DNA from: Ichthyophis bannanicus
Taxonomy: Eukaryota > Chordata > Amphibia > Gymnophiona > Ichthyophiidae
Length of the DNA stretch: 64,000 nucleotides
Reading direction: 5' to 3'
NCBI GenBank assembly: GCA_033557465.1
Contig: CM066043.1
Location: forward strand, 113,566,778-113,630,777
This document shows, piece after piece, positions 45,465-55,452 of the stretch. Position 1 is the first letter of the stretch, and each line of letters begins with the position of its first letter. The notes below the pieces were generated by a model. The model had not been told where the DNA came from and did not search any database. It was given only the letters and a program-made list of their open reading frames with translations. A program made the position numbers and the translations under genes.

Positions 45465-46290
45465 TCACTTGGAAGCGGGAATGCCTTTCCAGGCCCCTCT
45501 GCACACAAGGGTCCTGACCACAGATGCATCCCTGCTGGGCTGGGTGCCCATTTTCAGGGTTTACGTACTCGGGGAGTATGGTCCCCAAGCGAGAGGACCC
45601 AACAAATCAATTTCTTGGAACTATGTGCCATCCACCTAGCACTAGAGGTTTTCAGACAGCTCCTGGCCCACGAATTTGTTTTGGTGCAGACAGACAACTA
45701 GGTGGCCATGTTCTATGTGAACAAAAGGGTGTTACAGGATCCCGCCCTCTATGTCAGGAAACCCTGGATCTATGCTCCTTTGCAGCCCGGCATGGCTTTC
45801 GTCGCCGAGCATTCTACCTGCCGGGCCAGGACAACTGGCTAGCCGACAGGCTCAGCAGGATTCTCCAACCCCACAAATGGCAGCTGGACCATGGGCTAGC
45901 CAATTGGCTCTTCCAGACCTTGGGGGCGGCCGGTGATGGTCCTGTTTGCAAGTCCAGACAATCACCAGTTGCCCCATTTCTGCTCCAGGCGACCCCACCC
46001 GTACAGGGTGGCCGCCGATGCGTTTCTGATATCATGGTCCGGGGACCTTCTGTATGCGTTTCCCCTGACACCTCTGGTAGCCAGGACACTGTTCAAAGTT
46101 CTCCAGGGCAGAGCCTCAGTCATCCTTATTGCCCCACGGTGACCCAGGCAACCCTGGTTCCCACTTCTTCTGCAGCTAGCGGTGGAGGCCCCAATTCCCT
46201 TGGGGTCCTCCCTACGTCTCCTATCTCAGGAGGAGGGCTCTCTTCTGCACCCCAATCTCAGCTCCCTCAGCTTGATGGCGTGGCTGCTGA
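45465..46290 (+). pseudogene. DIRS-C RNase H and following domain
   Basis: Resumes DIRS-A-like sequence: VLTTDASLLGW, INFLELCAIHLALEVFRQLL, VLVQTDN followed by a TAG where DIRS-A has CAA, then AFYLPGQDNWLADRLSRILQ, VLFASPDNHQLPHF and LYAFPLTPLVARTLFKVLQ. Frames alternate, so several indels occurred. Confidence 0.8.
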
Positions 46291-47335
46291 AAGGATAATT
46301 CTCGTTCCGCTCCTCCTTCCAAAGAATATTGAAGAGGTCTTGCTGGCCTCGCAGAGGCCGTCGACTAGACAGATGTACGCCTTGAAGTGGCACAGGTTTG
46401 CGTTGTGGTGCAAGGAGCGGGAGACGGATTCTTTCTCTTGCCCGGTAGGGGTGGTTCTGCAGTACCTTCTCCACCTCTCTGACATGGGCCTCAAGTCCAA
46501 CTCGGTCAAGGTGCACCTCAGTGCCCTTACTGCGCACCACTTTTCAGTGGATGAGACGCCTCTCTCCGCCCACGGGGTCTCAGTTTCTGAGAGGCTTACT
46601 TCTCTTGAAACCCCTGATACGCCCCTGGCGACTGAGTGGGATCTGAATGTGGTGTTAGGGCAGCTTACTAGGCTGCCCTTTGAACCAATGGCTACCTGCC
46701 ATCTACGCTATCTTTCTTGGAAGGTGGTTTTCCTGGTGGCACTCACATCCGCTCGGCAGGTGAGTGAGCTCCAGGCCATAGTGTTGGAAAGACCCTACAC
46801 CAGGTTCTATAGGAACCTGGTGGTGCTTCGCACGCACGCACGCGCCCCAAATGCCTTCTGAAAGTGGTCTCCTCGTTCCACCTCAACCAGGAGATGGTTC
46901 TGCTTATCTCTCTTTCCCAGGCCGCATGCCAGTCAGGCAGAGTCGGTCCTGCATACGGACTGTAAGAGGGCGTTGGCCTTCTATATCCAGCGTACGCAAC
47001 CGCATCGGAAGGCTTCTCAGCTTTTCGTATCTTACGACCCCAGTAAGCTGGGGGTAGCGGTATCAAAGCATACGCAGTCCACCTGGGTGGCAAACTGCAG
47101 TGCATGGGTATACAAGGCAGCTGAGCTTCCGATAGAGGGTCAGGTTATGGCCCGTAGGGTCAGGGCCATGGCGGCATCAGTGGCTCATTTGCGCTCTGTT
47201 CCTTTGGCAGACATCTGCCAGGCCGCCACCTGGTCTTCGAGTCAGACTTTCGCAACCCACTATTGCCTGGATAGGGAGTCCCGACAGGACAGTGCCTTCA
47301 GCCAGGCTGTACTCCATAACCTTTTCGAGGTCTAG
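46240..47335 (+). pseudogene. DIRS-C tyrosine recombinase with lost catalytic residues
   Basis: VAAERIILVPLLLPKNIEEV, then STRQMYALKWHRFALWC and LKSNSVKVHLSALTAHHF. The Arg I box reads TSARQVSELQAI: the Arg before V-S-E-L, present in DIRS-A and DIRS-B, is Gln (near 46755). The His-x-x-Arg box reads MARRVRAM, with His replaced by Arg (near 47150). The nucleophile region ATWSSSQTFATHY is intact. A stop at 46861 splits the gene. The protein would be inactive even without the frame break. Confidence 0.83.
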
Positions 47336-47381
47336 GCAACTCCTGCCCTCCGACCCTTCTGTGTTCAGGCTACCGGAGTGC

Positions 47382-47680
47382 TATTTATTTATTTATTTAT
47401 TTAATTTACATTCTCTTATATACCGCGCTATTCTGCATCAGTGCGGTTTACATTGAACAAACTGAAATTACATTGAACAGGGCATTATAACTTGGAGATA
47501 ACTATTTTACAGGGAACGTGGGCTATGGAAGATTAAGTGGCTTGCCCAAGACCACAAGGAGCACCTGTGGGACTAGAAACCCCAGTCCTTCCGGCCCAAG
47601 GTTGCTGTCCTCTAATGGGATTTGAACCCCCGACCTTCCGGCCTGAAGTACCTTGCCCCAACCACTAGGCCACTCCTCCA
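47382..47680 (-). mobile_element. tRNA-derived SINE, copy 2
   Basis: Same family as 33634-33914: minus strand GGAGGAGTGGCCTAGTGGTT head, GGTTCAAATCCC B box, and a (TTTA)n tail at 47382-47402. Inserted in DIRS-C downstream of the recombinase. Confidence 0.85.
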
Positions 47681-47794
47681 TTCCCTTAGCTATTCCCTTA
47701 GTTTGGATTTCTATTGCGGCTTCTTGCTACTCTCGTAGAGGGAGTCTTTTTTAGCTATGGGTTCTTGGTAGCCTATAGCTGGGGAGTCTCATAT

Positions 47795-47885
47795 GTGAGG
47801 ACTGAGTTCCTGCTTGTTCCCGGAGAAAGCATAGTTACTCACCTGTAGCAGGTGTTCTCCGGGGACAGCAGGAATCAGTCCTCAC
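47795..47885. repeat. DIRS-C internal complementary region
   Basis: CATATGTGAGGACTGAGTTC and TGCTTGTTCCCGGAGAAAGC complement the left end; TAGTTACTCACCTGTAGCAG and GTGTTCTCCGGGGACAGCAG complement the right end. The arrangement is that of DIRS-A with scattered substitutions. Confidence 0.88.
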
Positions 47886-48205
47886 AACCCTCCCTTCTCC
47901 CCTTGGAGTTGCAATCCTATTAGTATTATATTTGGGGTTTTTTGCCGTCTTTTTAGCTATCTTTTGACTGAGCAAGATGGCACCCTTGGGCGGGAAGGTG
48001 ACCACACATGCGTGATGGCAACTCCCAAAGGCTTTCTCTGAAAGCTGGGGATTTGCTGCACACGAGGGCTCCGTCTGCGCCGACATCACCCATATGTGAG
48101 GACTGATTCCTGCTGTCCCTGGAGAACACCTGTTACAGGTGAGTAACTACGCTGTTCTGCCTACAAGACCACCTAGTTTTGGTAGCTGAACACCTTGTGG
48201 ATATA

Positions 48206-48632
48206 TTTTATTTATTTATTTAACAGGTTTTTTTAAAATACCGCTTTATCATGTCAGTCAAAGCAGTTTACATTGTAACTTAAACTTGGTATAATGTACA
48301 TTAAATAGGGACATTGATAACTTTGAATTTTCTGATGTGAGATCTCAAACACAGTCAATATGACCTTGTACTTAACATTTATTTTTATTTATTTAGCTGT
48401 GTTTATATACAGGTTTACATTGGAAGAAGAGTATTAACATTTTTATAGCAGAACTGAAACTATTTACAGCATGCATTAGATATATAGTGTTGTTTAACTA
48501 TGTACAAGGGTTTGCAATTCAGGTAAGTCCTTGAATGGTGACGGGAAACCAATGCAAGTGGCATTAAAGTGGTAGATGCCGATGCTCCAGAGGGAATATG
48601 TGCAGCAGTGTTTTGCGCCACCTGTAGGGCAT
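48206..48632 (-). mobile_element. Old L2-like fragment, part 1, with short tail insertions
   Basis: (TTTA)n, CCGCTTTATCATGTCAGTC and CAAAGCAGTTTACATTG (SINE/LINE tail style) at 48206-48280, a second (TTTA)n tail at about 48378-48425, and from about 48510 GTGACGGGAAACCAATGCAA and ATGTGCAGCAGTGTTTTGCG, which parallel 35455-35542 of the L2. It is interrupted by CR1 at about 48633; similar L2-like sequence resumes at 52141. Confidence 0.55.
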
Positions 48633-49179
48633 GGACTTGATAAATTAGAAGACTGGGCATCAAAATGGCAGATGAAATTTAATGTGGACAAGTGCAAAGT
48701 TATGCACCTAGGGAAGAATAACCCAAACTATGGTTACACGATGCAAAGTTCCACATTAGGAACCACCACCCAGGAAAAAGATTTAGGCGTCATTGTGGAT
48801 AACATGTTAAAACCCTCTGCCCAGTGTGCAGCGGCAGCCAAGAGAGCAAATAGAATGCTAGGAATCATAAGGAAAGGAATGGAAAATAAAACAAAGGATA
48901 TTATAAGACCTCTGTTTTGTTCCATGGTGCGACTTCACCTTAAATATTGTGTGCAATTCTGGTCGCCGTATCTTAAAAAGGATATAGTGTTATTGGAAAA
49001 GGTTCAGAGAAGAGCCACCAAAATGGTAAAGGGGATGGAAGGATACTCCTATGAAGAAAGGCTAAAAAGGTTAGGGCTCTTTAACCTGGAAAAGAGACGG
49101 CTGAGGGGAGATATGATAGAAGTCTATAAATTAATGAATGGAGTGGAACGGGTAAACGTAGATCGATTGTTTGTTGTTG

Positions 49180-50115
49180 TTAAGTGCCGTCGAATCGGAG
49201 TTGACTCATGGCGACCCTCTGGATAGCTATCCTAAATTGTGTTCGGTCTTCAGTCAGTCGGCTCATTGTTGACAGACTGGTACCCGTAGCTGCTGTTATT
49301 GTATCGATCCATCTCATTGCTGGCCTTCCTCTTTTGCGTTGACCTTCTATCTTGCCAAGCATGATGTCTTTCTCTAATGATCTCTCTCTCGGCATGATGT
49401 GTCCAAAGTATGAAAGTCGAAGTCTTGTCATCTGAGCTTCTAAAGAAAGCTTAGGTTTGATCTCCTCTAGTACAGACTGGTTTGTTCTTCGGGCAGTCCA
49501 TGGTATACACAGTATTCGCCACCAGCACCATAATTCAAAGGCATCAATTTTCTTCCTGTCTATCTTTTTCACTGTCCAGCTTTCACATCCATATGATGTC
49601 ATTGAAAATACCATGGCTTGAACAAGTCGAATCTTTGTATGGAGAGAGACATCTCTGCTCTTGAGAATCTTATCTAGGTCTTTCATAGCCATTCTGCCAA
49701 GAACAATGCGTCGTCTGATTTCTTGACTGCTTGTTGCTTCTTTATTGATAGTTGATCGAAGTAGGTTAAAGTTATTCACGATTTCAATTTCTTCTCCTTC
49801 GACGATGAACCTGTTGATTATGCCAATTGTCATGATCTTTGTCTTCTTTACATTAAGGTGCAGGCCCATTTTGAGACTATGTTCTTTGATTGTGAGAAGC
49901 AAATGTTTCAGATCATCTTCACTTTCCGCCAGTAATGTGGTATCATCAGCATAGCGAAGGTTGTTGATGAGTCTTCCACCAATCTTCACACCTCTGTTGT
50001 CTTCATACAATCCTGCTTCTCTGATGATTTTTTCTGCATATAAATTAAACAGGTAGGGAGAACGTATGCAGCCTTGTCTTACCTTTGCTTATTTTAAACC
50101 ATTCTGTTTCTCCTC
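49180..50115 (-). pseudogene. RTE reverse transcriptase, C-terminal half
   Basis: Starts EWFKISKG, continues (with a frame change) into CILSPYLFNLYAEKII, then LRYADDTTLLAESEDDLKHL with catalytic YADD, LHLNVKKTKIMTIG, FSMTSYGCESWTVKKIDRKK, IDAFELWCWWRILCIPWTAR, LEAQMTRLRLSYFGHIM and GKIEGQRKRGRPAMRWIDTI. This block series identifies RTE/BovB. 276 residues are uninterrupted. Confidence 0.88.
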
Positions 50116-50117
50116 GT

Positions 50118-50494
50118 TCGATTATCATGGGAAGAGCTACCGATTAAGCCACCATTCTACGTGTGATACCACCTACGTTGTATATGCAATTGAATGTCCC
50201 TGTGGGTTATTATATGTAGGAAAAACCTCTCGCCCCTTTAAAGTTAGATTAGCAGAACACCGTAGTAGGTTGAAGTGTAAGACACTGGCAGCCCCGATCG
50301 TTGAGCACTGTCTCCAGGAGAATCATAAATTTGAGGACTTGAGGTGCTTCTGTATAGATCTATGTATGACAGGATCGGAAGGTAAATCTAGAGATCAATC
50401 ATTAATAATAAAAGAACAAAGATGGATCTTTACTCTACAGTCAGTGCGACCGAGGGGGCTTAATACACAGATAGATTGGAATCTATGTGTCTAA
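50118..50494 (+). CDS. GIY-YIG endonuclease domain of a Penelope-like element (partial)
   Basis: About 125 residues in one frame to a stop at 50494. The signature YVVYAIECPCGLLYVGKTSR has the Y-x-I-type strand, a CxC pair and YVGKT, followed by FKVRLAEHRSRL (conserved Arg and Glu-His), IVEHCLQENHKF and KEQRWIFTLQSVRPRGLNTQ (the 'W-I-x-x-L ... P-x-G-L-N' end typical of these elements). It would nick DNA for target-primed copying. The ATG upstream at 50066 lies in RTE sequence and is not its start. Confidence 0.85.
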
Positions 50495-51125
50495 TCTCCA
50501 GACATCACATTTAACAACAGGAAGTCAGAAGTTGATATAAAGCCCACCCCATAGGCAGTTCGCATGCGCAGCGTTGTACGAAGTAACGGTTTGACGCTGA
50601 AGGAAACCCGAAGTCAAGTTCATGGTAAAACTCCTTTGAGTATATTGTTGCATAACTGATATAGACATTTAATCTGAAAGAACACAGAACTAGCATGTGA
50701 TTCCCTTTCTATAGAGTTAAGAATTTGGAAACATCTGAAGAAGCGATTGAAATTTTGAAGAACTGGAGAGAGGATGCGTTTAAGGAATTAAGCCCCTGAC
50801 GAAACAGCTTGGCAGTGAAACGTAGCAGCGCTGAGACTGGCGTTGGGCATATTTACAATAAGCACATATCCTTTTCCTTTTCAAAGTTATCAGCTGCTTT
50901 TTAAAGTTACAACTTAATCATTAAGCAACGATAAGGGTCATTGATGCAAACTAGAGCATTTGGTCGATGCCAAATGAAGACCGTAGCTCTTAGAAGTCTG
51001 AGACCTGTTGCCTTAAACAATACTGATTAAAATCAGTTTGTATTGTATGGGAACGTGAATAAAACAAAAGTTCTGGTGATAATATTGGGGCATTATTGTA
51101 TATGTGTAGCTTAACAGATATTTTG
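50118..51125 (+). mobile_element. Penelope-like element 3' part nested in RTE
   Basis: A GIY-YIG endonuclease frame followed by about 0.6 kb of non-coding 3' region that contains GCCCCTGACGAAACAGCTT and GTGAAACGTAGCAGCGCTG, then GGTCATTGATGCAAA and GTCTGAGACCTGTTG. The last motifs recur, diverged, in both arms of the palindrome at 59977-60858. The reverse transcriptase is absent (5'-truncated). Edges are where RTE coding stops and restarts. Confidence 0.8.
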
Positions 51126-51127
51126 CT

Positions 51128-51735
51128 CTATTGAATTGACCATAGTTCAGTCTTGTACATTCCAATTTGAGGCTGGAACTTTTTCTTTAACGCTCGTAGC
51201 TTTAGGAAAGCTGATCTTGTTCTTCCTCTAATAGTTTCTGCTTCTATTTCCTTGCATGCGTCATTGTAGTACTTTTCCTTGTCCTGTCTTGCTGCACGTT
51301 GGAAATCTCTGTTGAATTCTGTGATTGTCTTTCTTTCTCCTCTGGCTTTAGCTTCTCTGCATTTCTGGGCAATTTTCAGAGTTTCTTCCGTCATCCATTT
51401 TGGCTGTTTTTTCTTTTTTACCTTTTGTAGAGACTTCTCGCTTTCTTCCAACACAACCTTCTTGATGTCATTCCATAACTCTTCTGGAACTCTATCATTT
51501 GTATCTAAAGCAGCAAATCGATTTTGCAGGCAGTCTTTAAATTCCAGTGGTATATTCTCAAGGTCATATTTTGCTGCATTCATGAGTGGTTTGCTCTTTT
51601 TCAGCTTTAGCTTGAGTTTGCATACTAGTAATTGATGATCTGTACCACAGTCAGCTCCAGGTTTTGTCTTTGTTGATGTTATAGAGCTTTTCCATCGTTG
51701 ACTTCCACAGATGTAGTCAATTTGATTTTTATACA
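51128..51735 (-). pseudogene. RTE ORF segment between endonuclease and polymerase
   Basis: The minus strand reads LYKNQIDYICGSQRWKSSIT, KTKPGADCGTDHQLLVCKLK (end of the endonuclease with the DH dyad), EELWNDIKKVVLEESEKSL and KKKQPKWMTEETLKIAQKCR, ending QIGMYKTEL. An N-terminal extension toward 51835 is CR1 sequence. It is in the order expected for the same RTE copy as 49180-50115. Confidence 0.85.
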
Positions 51736-52140
51736 ATCCATTGTTTACGTTATCAGAATATAGAAAGACTAGGGGACATGCAATGAAGCTACAGGGTAAA
51801 CTATTTAAGACTAAGAAAAGAAAATATTTTTTCACTCAACGTGTAATCAAACTCTGGAATTTGTTACCGGAGGATGTAGTAAAGGTTGTTAATGTAGCTG
51901 GGTTTAAAAAGAGTTTGGACAAGTTCCTGGAGGAAAGGTTCATAAACCATTATTAAGAAGGGACCCAGGATATCAATGCTTGACCCAGTACAAGCATTGC
52001 GGAACCTGTGTCTCTTCGGGATACTGCTAGGTACGTATGACCTAGATTGGCCACTTTTGGAAACAGGATACTGGACTTGATGGACCTTGGTCTGACCTAG
52101 TATGGCATATCTTATGTTCTTATGTTCTTATGACTGCATA

Positions 52141-52620
52141 TTTTGGTAATTCATGGTAAATGATGTTACAAAGATCAAAATATGGAAATGATAGAGCCTG
52201 GAACACAGTACAAAAACTGCTATTGTCAAGCAATGTACCAACATGTGGCATCTTGTAAAATATCCCTCTTAATGGCAGTATTAATGTAGACATGAAGAGG
52301 AAGCTGCTGATCTAAAATTATACCCAGATAATGGATCTCGAAGTTTGACAGCTAATTCAGCATCATGAACTTTTAATGTCCCTGGCAGACAAAAGATAGT
52401 CTCTACGTACAAAAAAGCATCTCTGTTTTGTTGCAATTAACTGATAAACCATTAGCAGAAAATCAACGTGTAGCAGCATTAGAACAAGTTATAAATTTGG
52501 CATAGCCAAGGTTTAAAGTAGAAAAGGTGCATATAATGAAACCCACTTCCTCACTGAGCCTGTGCATATGAGAGCAGTACTAAATGCAAAATATCAAAGT
52601 ATTTCTTTAACAAATCAATA
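52141..52620 (-). mobile_element. Old L2-like fragment, part 2
   Basis: Diverged similarity to the L2 at 35660-36000: AATGATGTTACAAAGATCAA, ATTATACCCAGATAATGGAT and TAACTGATAAACCATTAGCA parallel the 'TAGATAACATTACAATAGTC', 'ACACCCAGGTAGCAGAG' and 'GTTGGCGTGCATGAAG' regions there. The same element as 48206-48632, separated by the CR1 insertion. Confidence 0.5.
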
Positions 52621-53827
52621 GGTAGTATCTGCTTACACCAATGAAATTTTAAAAAATACAAATTATTGTAACAAGCAAAGTTTCAAGGCCCTCGACCAAG
52701 AGCATGGTACCTTTAATTAAGGCCTGGTTTGCAGCCTGTAAAGTCACCATGCGCTGTTCTTGTGCTTTAGCTCTGGCATTGATTCACTTGAGGGTAAGGT
52801 ACCTTCATTGTAGATACTAGCCACTAAATATAAAGTTAGAAACTTTCCTAGGTGGGGCTGTAAATACAACTCTCTAATATCTGATCTCACCAAGAAAGAT
52901 GACTGGTTTTAAAATGCTCAGGATGAGGAATTTAGCTCACCGAAATCCACCTTCCCATTTTCCCCTTTAGCCAGAATAGAAATATCCTGGGCAATCTGTT
53001 CTGGTGATAACATGTCCTCAGTGCTCATGGTTGCCCCCTTGCTAATTGTCCAGGAACCTCCTCAGAGCCAGGATGACACAGAGCCTGACCGTGATGTAGA
53101 CTAATCCATTCTACCAATTGGGAACAGGGGTGGTGAACGAGGAACTGACTAAAGGAAACATATTCCATTTGAAGGTCACCCTGAACTCCCAAGACCCCCT
53201 TTAAGAGAAAATTCCATTATATAAGTCAAAGAAACTGCAGCCTTAATAAAGGAGTTCATTGGGCCATAAAGTGATGGTCTCAGGGGCACCCTGGGCTTCC
53301 TCTTCCTCACAGCGCAGATGCAACAAGTACTTGTATTGTTCACTGGATCTCTGAAGGAGTTTCAGAATGGGCCTACGTCCACATTCTGCAGTTGTCAGTG
53401 GTTTTTAACCGTACTGTGGTCTCCTCCCAATAATGTGACTTCCAGAATTTCTGTTGTACTACCACTGCTTTGGAATGGCCAGCTAGGTGAATGTTTGCCT
53501 CTCCTCCTCTGGATCTCCTGCCATGCTCTTTCTTGGGCTGTTTGCTCAGGTGCCATCCTGTATTATGTACTTTTTTCTAAACAATTTGTATACGAATATA
53601 CCACTAAAGTAGGCGATACACAAAAACCATGGCAATTTTGGGGTTTTTACTGAATGTTTTGGGATTTTTGTCTCTTGTTTGTCTTAGTTTTTGTGGCATT
53701 AAAGATTTTATTTTTTTTCTTCATTGCTACACCCCCTACTATTGTTTTTCCATCAGCTTTGGCATGGTTGGTTTGGATTTTTTCATGTTCATAAGACACT
53801 CCTGTTGACATCTTGCTTTTCTCACAG
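52621..53827. other. Intronic sequence; possible old LINE ORF1 remnants
   Basis: The minus strand near 52790-52690 reads ARAKAQEQRMVTLQAANQAL, and near 53030-52920 MSTEDMLSPEQIAQDISILA, reminiscent of an L1/Tx1-type ORF1 coiled coil, but stops interrupt it. The rest is unassigned. The last 60 bases are the pyrimidine-rich acceptor tract of the host exon. Confidence 0.35.
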
Positions 53828-53992
53828 GTCATTGATCAGAATGAGGAGACCGAGGCCTTGCTGAAGAAGGTGGATCCACAGCTTTTAAGGATGGCATTGG
53901 CTCCTTATCCCAAACTAAAAGCAGCACTGTTTCCTCAGTCCACGACCCAGAGCATTCCTCCAGCTGACATCTCTCTCTATCATCTTATTCAG
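53828..53992 (+). CDS. SPG11: Host exon, spatacsin (SPG11)-like, 55 codons
   Basis: A single internal exon: acceptor TTGCTTTTCTCACAG ends at 53827 and donor GTAGTG begins at 53993. It is 165 nt, starts and ends in phase 0, and has no stop. The peptide (VIDQNEETEALLKKVDPQLL, then LAPYPKLKAALFPQ, then PPADISLYHLIQ) agrees with my memory of a conserved stretch in the middle of vertebrate spatacsin, where the next exon continues into an SPFDP..LFGWQSANTLA segment not seen here. Spatacsin acts with spastizin and AP-5 in lysosome reformation. Upstream in-frame residues MLFSQ are acceptor sequence, not protein. The conservation of this short stretch amid dead transposons supports a functional host gene on the + strand. 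Confidence 0.8.
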
Positions 53993-55077
53993 GTAGTGCT
54001 TATTTTAGTTAAAGAACTGCACCAACATATAACACAACAGCTATTGATGGATTCCCACAAACTTACTGAGGGTAATTTTATAACAGGGTGCCTAGGTTTA
54101 GAGGGCAGGAAAGCACCTGTTTTGGCCCAGTTTTATAAAGACACACAGGCACCTCTGTATCTTTATAAATACTAATGCAACTCGCAGCTGCACTGAGGTT
54201 GTGGACATTTACACCTACTCAGGAGTCGGCATGCAGAGTAGCTGCACAGACACATAGATTAGCAGATTCTAGAATCCGTGCACACACTTTGCCCACGCTC
54301 CACCCAGACCACATTCCGTAATGTACACGCGTTCATGCCAGTGCGCACATTCATGCCTGAGCCAGTTTATGCACATAGATTGTGACCAATGTGCTACAAT
54401 GCCACTATAAAACTAAAGGTAGAAATCAGTGATGTCTGGGATAGCACACACCAAAATCACTGACCACTATTACCAGTCCTCAATACATGAGGGGAAAAGA
54501 CCTCAGACTGCATCCTCTATTCTTTTTTTTAGCTCTGAGATGCCTCTTACAGGGCTTTCAACTGATATTTTTTAGCTTTGTTATTGCCACCTAATTTGAA
54601 AATTCTCTAGTTAATTACCATAATGCTTATAAAATACTACCCCCTTGACAAAAATCTGCTGCTTCTGCAATTTATGCGGCACATTCAATGAGACCTGCGT
54701 TTCGCAGGTTATTGTTGTGCCAGAAGTGTGTCCTAATATAATGCATCTAGGATGTAACCTGAAATGCATAAACAAAATGTATAAGAAGATGCAAAGGAAC
54801 GCCTTTTCCTTGAAAAACATGGCATGTAACATTAAGAAGTATCATCTACTCTACTACTACTACTATTCCATGATTACCACTTCCTTGGACCTTTCTGTAT
54901 TCTCAAACATTACAAGTTTGCTAATTCAGTGATCTAATTCCTTACTTTAAAAGTCATCTATTTGTTCACTCCTCATTTTCCAAACTCTACTTATATCTTC
55001 CTCATCGCACTCCATTCTATGGGCAGATCTCACAGCATTATCTGCGATACAGTTATCAATATCAGCAACTGCAATCT
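53993..55077. other. Intron following the host exon; nothing recognised
   Basis: AT-rich unique sequence. Open frames at 54645-54932 and near 53993-54175 lack splice signals or recognisable domains; the latter is read-through of the exon past its donor site. Confidence 0.5.
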
Positions 55078-55452
55078 ACTATCTCCAGGAACAAGCAGAA
55101 ATGAGTCTTCACATATGGGTACGTCGGTACCGATGGAGCCTGCGCGGGAACGCTCCCCAGCGTCCAATCAGAAAGCTTTTGGGAGCATCCCCACGCATGT
55201 GCGCTGCCTTCCCGCCCATTCACTTCCCTCTCATCAGTTTTCCGCGGAGCCGGAAGGACATATTCCTGTCACCACAGAAAATTCTTCTTTTTTATTTTTG
55301 TTTTTTGTGGTCGCGTCTGCCTTCCCTCGACACCACCGGTACCGCCGGTGTTTTTTTTTCTTTTTACTAAAAAGTTCTTCTTTTTTCTAAGGAATTTTTT
55401 CCTGTTTAGTGCCTGATGGTTTCTAGGCCACTAGGCCTCTACCTTTTCCATT

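Larger units (their letters stand above)
42985..48153 (+). mobile_element. DIRS-like retrotransposon (DIRS-C), chimeric and defective
   Basis: The left end contains GGGAACAAACAGGAAGTCAG and CCTCACATATGGGTGACGTC; the right end CATCACCCATATGTGAGGAC and finishes CAGGTGAGTAACTACGCTG. The internal complementary region is at about 47795-47885. Same family as DIRS-A. Gag remnants, RNase H and recombinase are present, but the end of gag and all of the reverse transcriptase (about 1.37 kb relative to DIRS-A) are missing and a CR1 fragment stands in their place. A SINE lies between the recombinase and the complementary region. Confidence 0.9.
49173..51739 (-). mobile_element. RTE-clade (BovB-like) LINE, minus strand
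   Basis: Flanked by a 7-bp duplication ATTGTTT (49166-49172 and 51740-51746). The 3' end is a short (AAC)n tail (GTTGTTGTT on this strand). Minus-strand coding: pre-polymerase region 51735-51128 and polymerase C-terminal half 50115-49180. The first half of the polymerase is missing and a Penelope-like element sits at that place. Confidence 0.9.
48633..52140 (+). mobile_element. CR1 LINE, 5'-truncated, split by an RTE element
   Basis: 48633-49172 encodes DKLEDWASKWQMKFNVDKCK, QEKDLGVIVDNMLKPSAQCA, MLGIIRKGMENKTKDII and [16 protein letters not shown]. The frame continues after the insertion at 51740 ([52 protein letters not shown]) to a 3' UTR with TGGACCTTGGTCTGACCTAG and a TATGTTCT tail (about 52110-52130). 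Full 3' end, so this is an ordinary truncated retroposition event. Confidence 0.9.

Noticed and set aside
53318..53653. 111-codon open frame upstream of the host exon as a further exon
   Set aside because: No acceptor/donor pair in the right frame and no recognisable spatacsin sequence.
54645..54932. 95-codon Cys-rich open frame as a small secreted protein
   Set aside because: No signal peptide, ends in a low-complexity Tyr run, and lies in AT-rich intron sequence.
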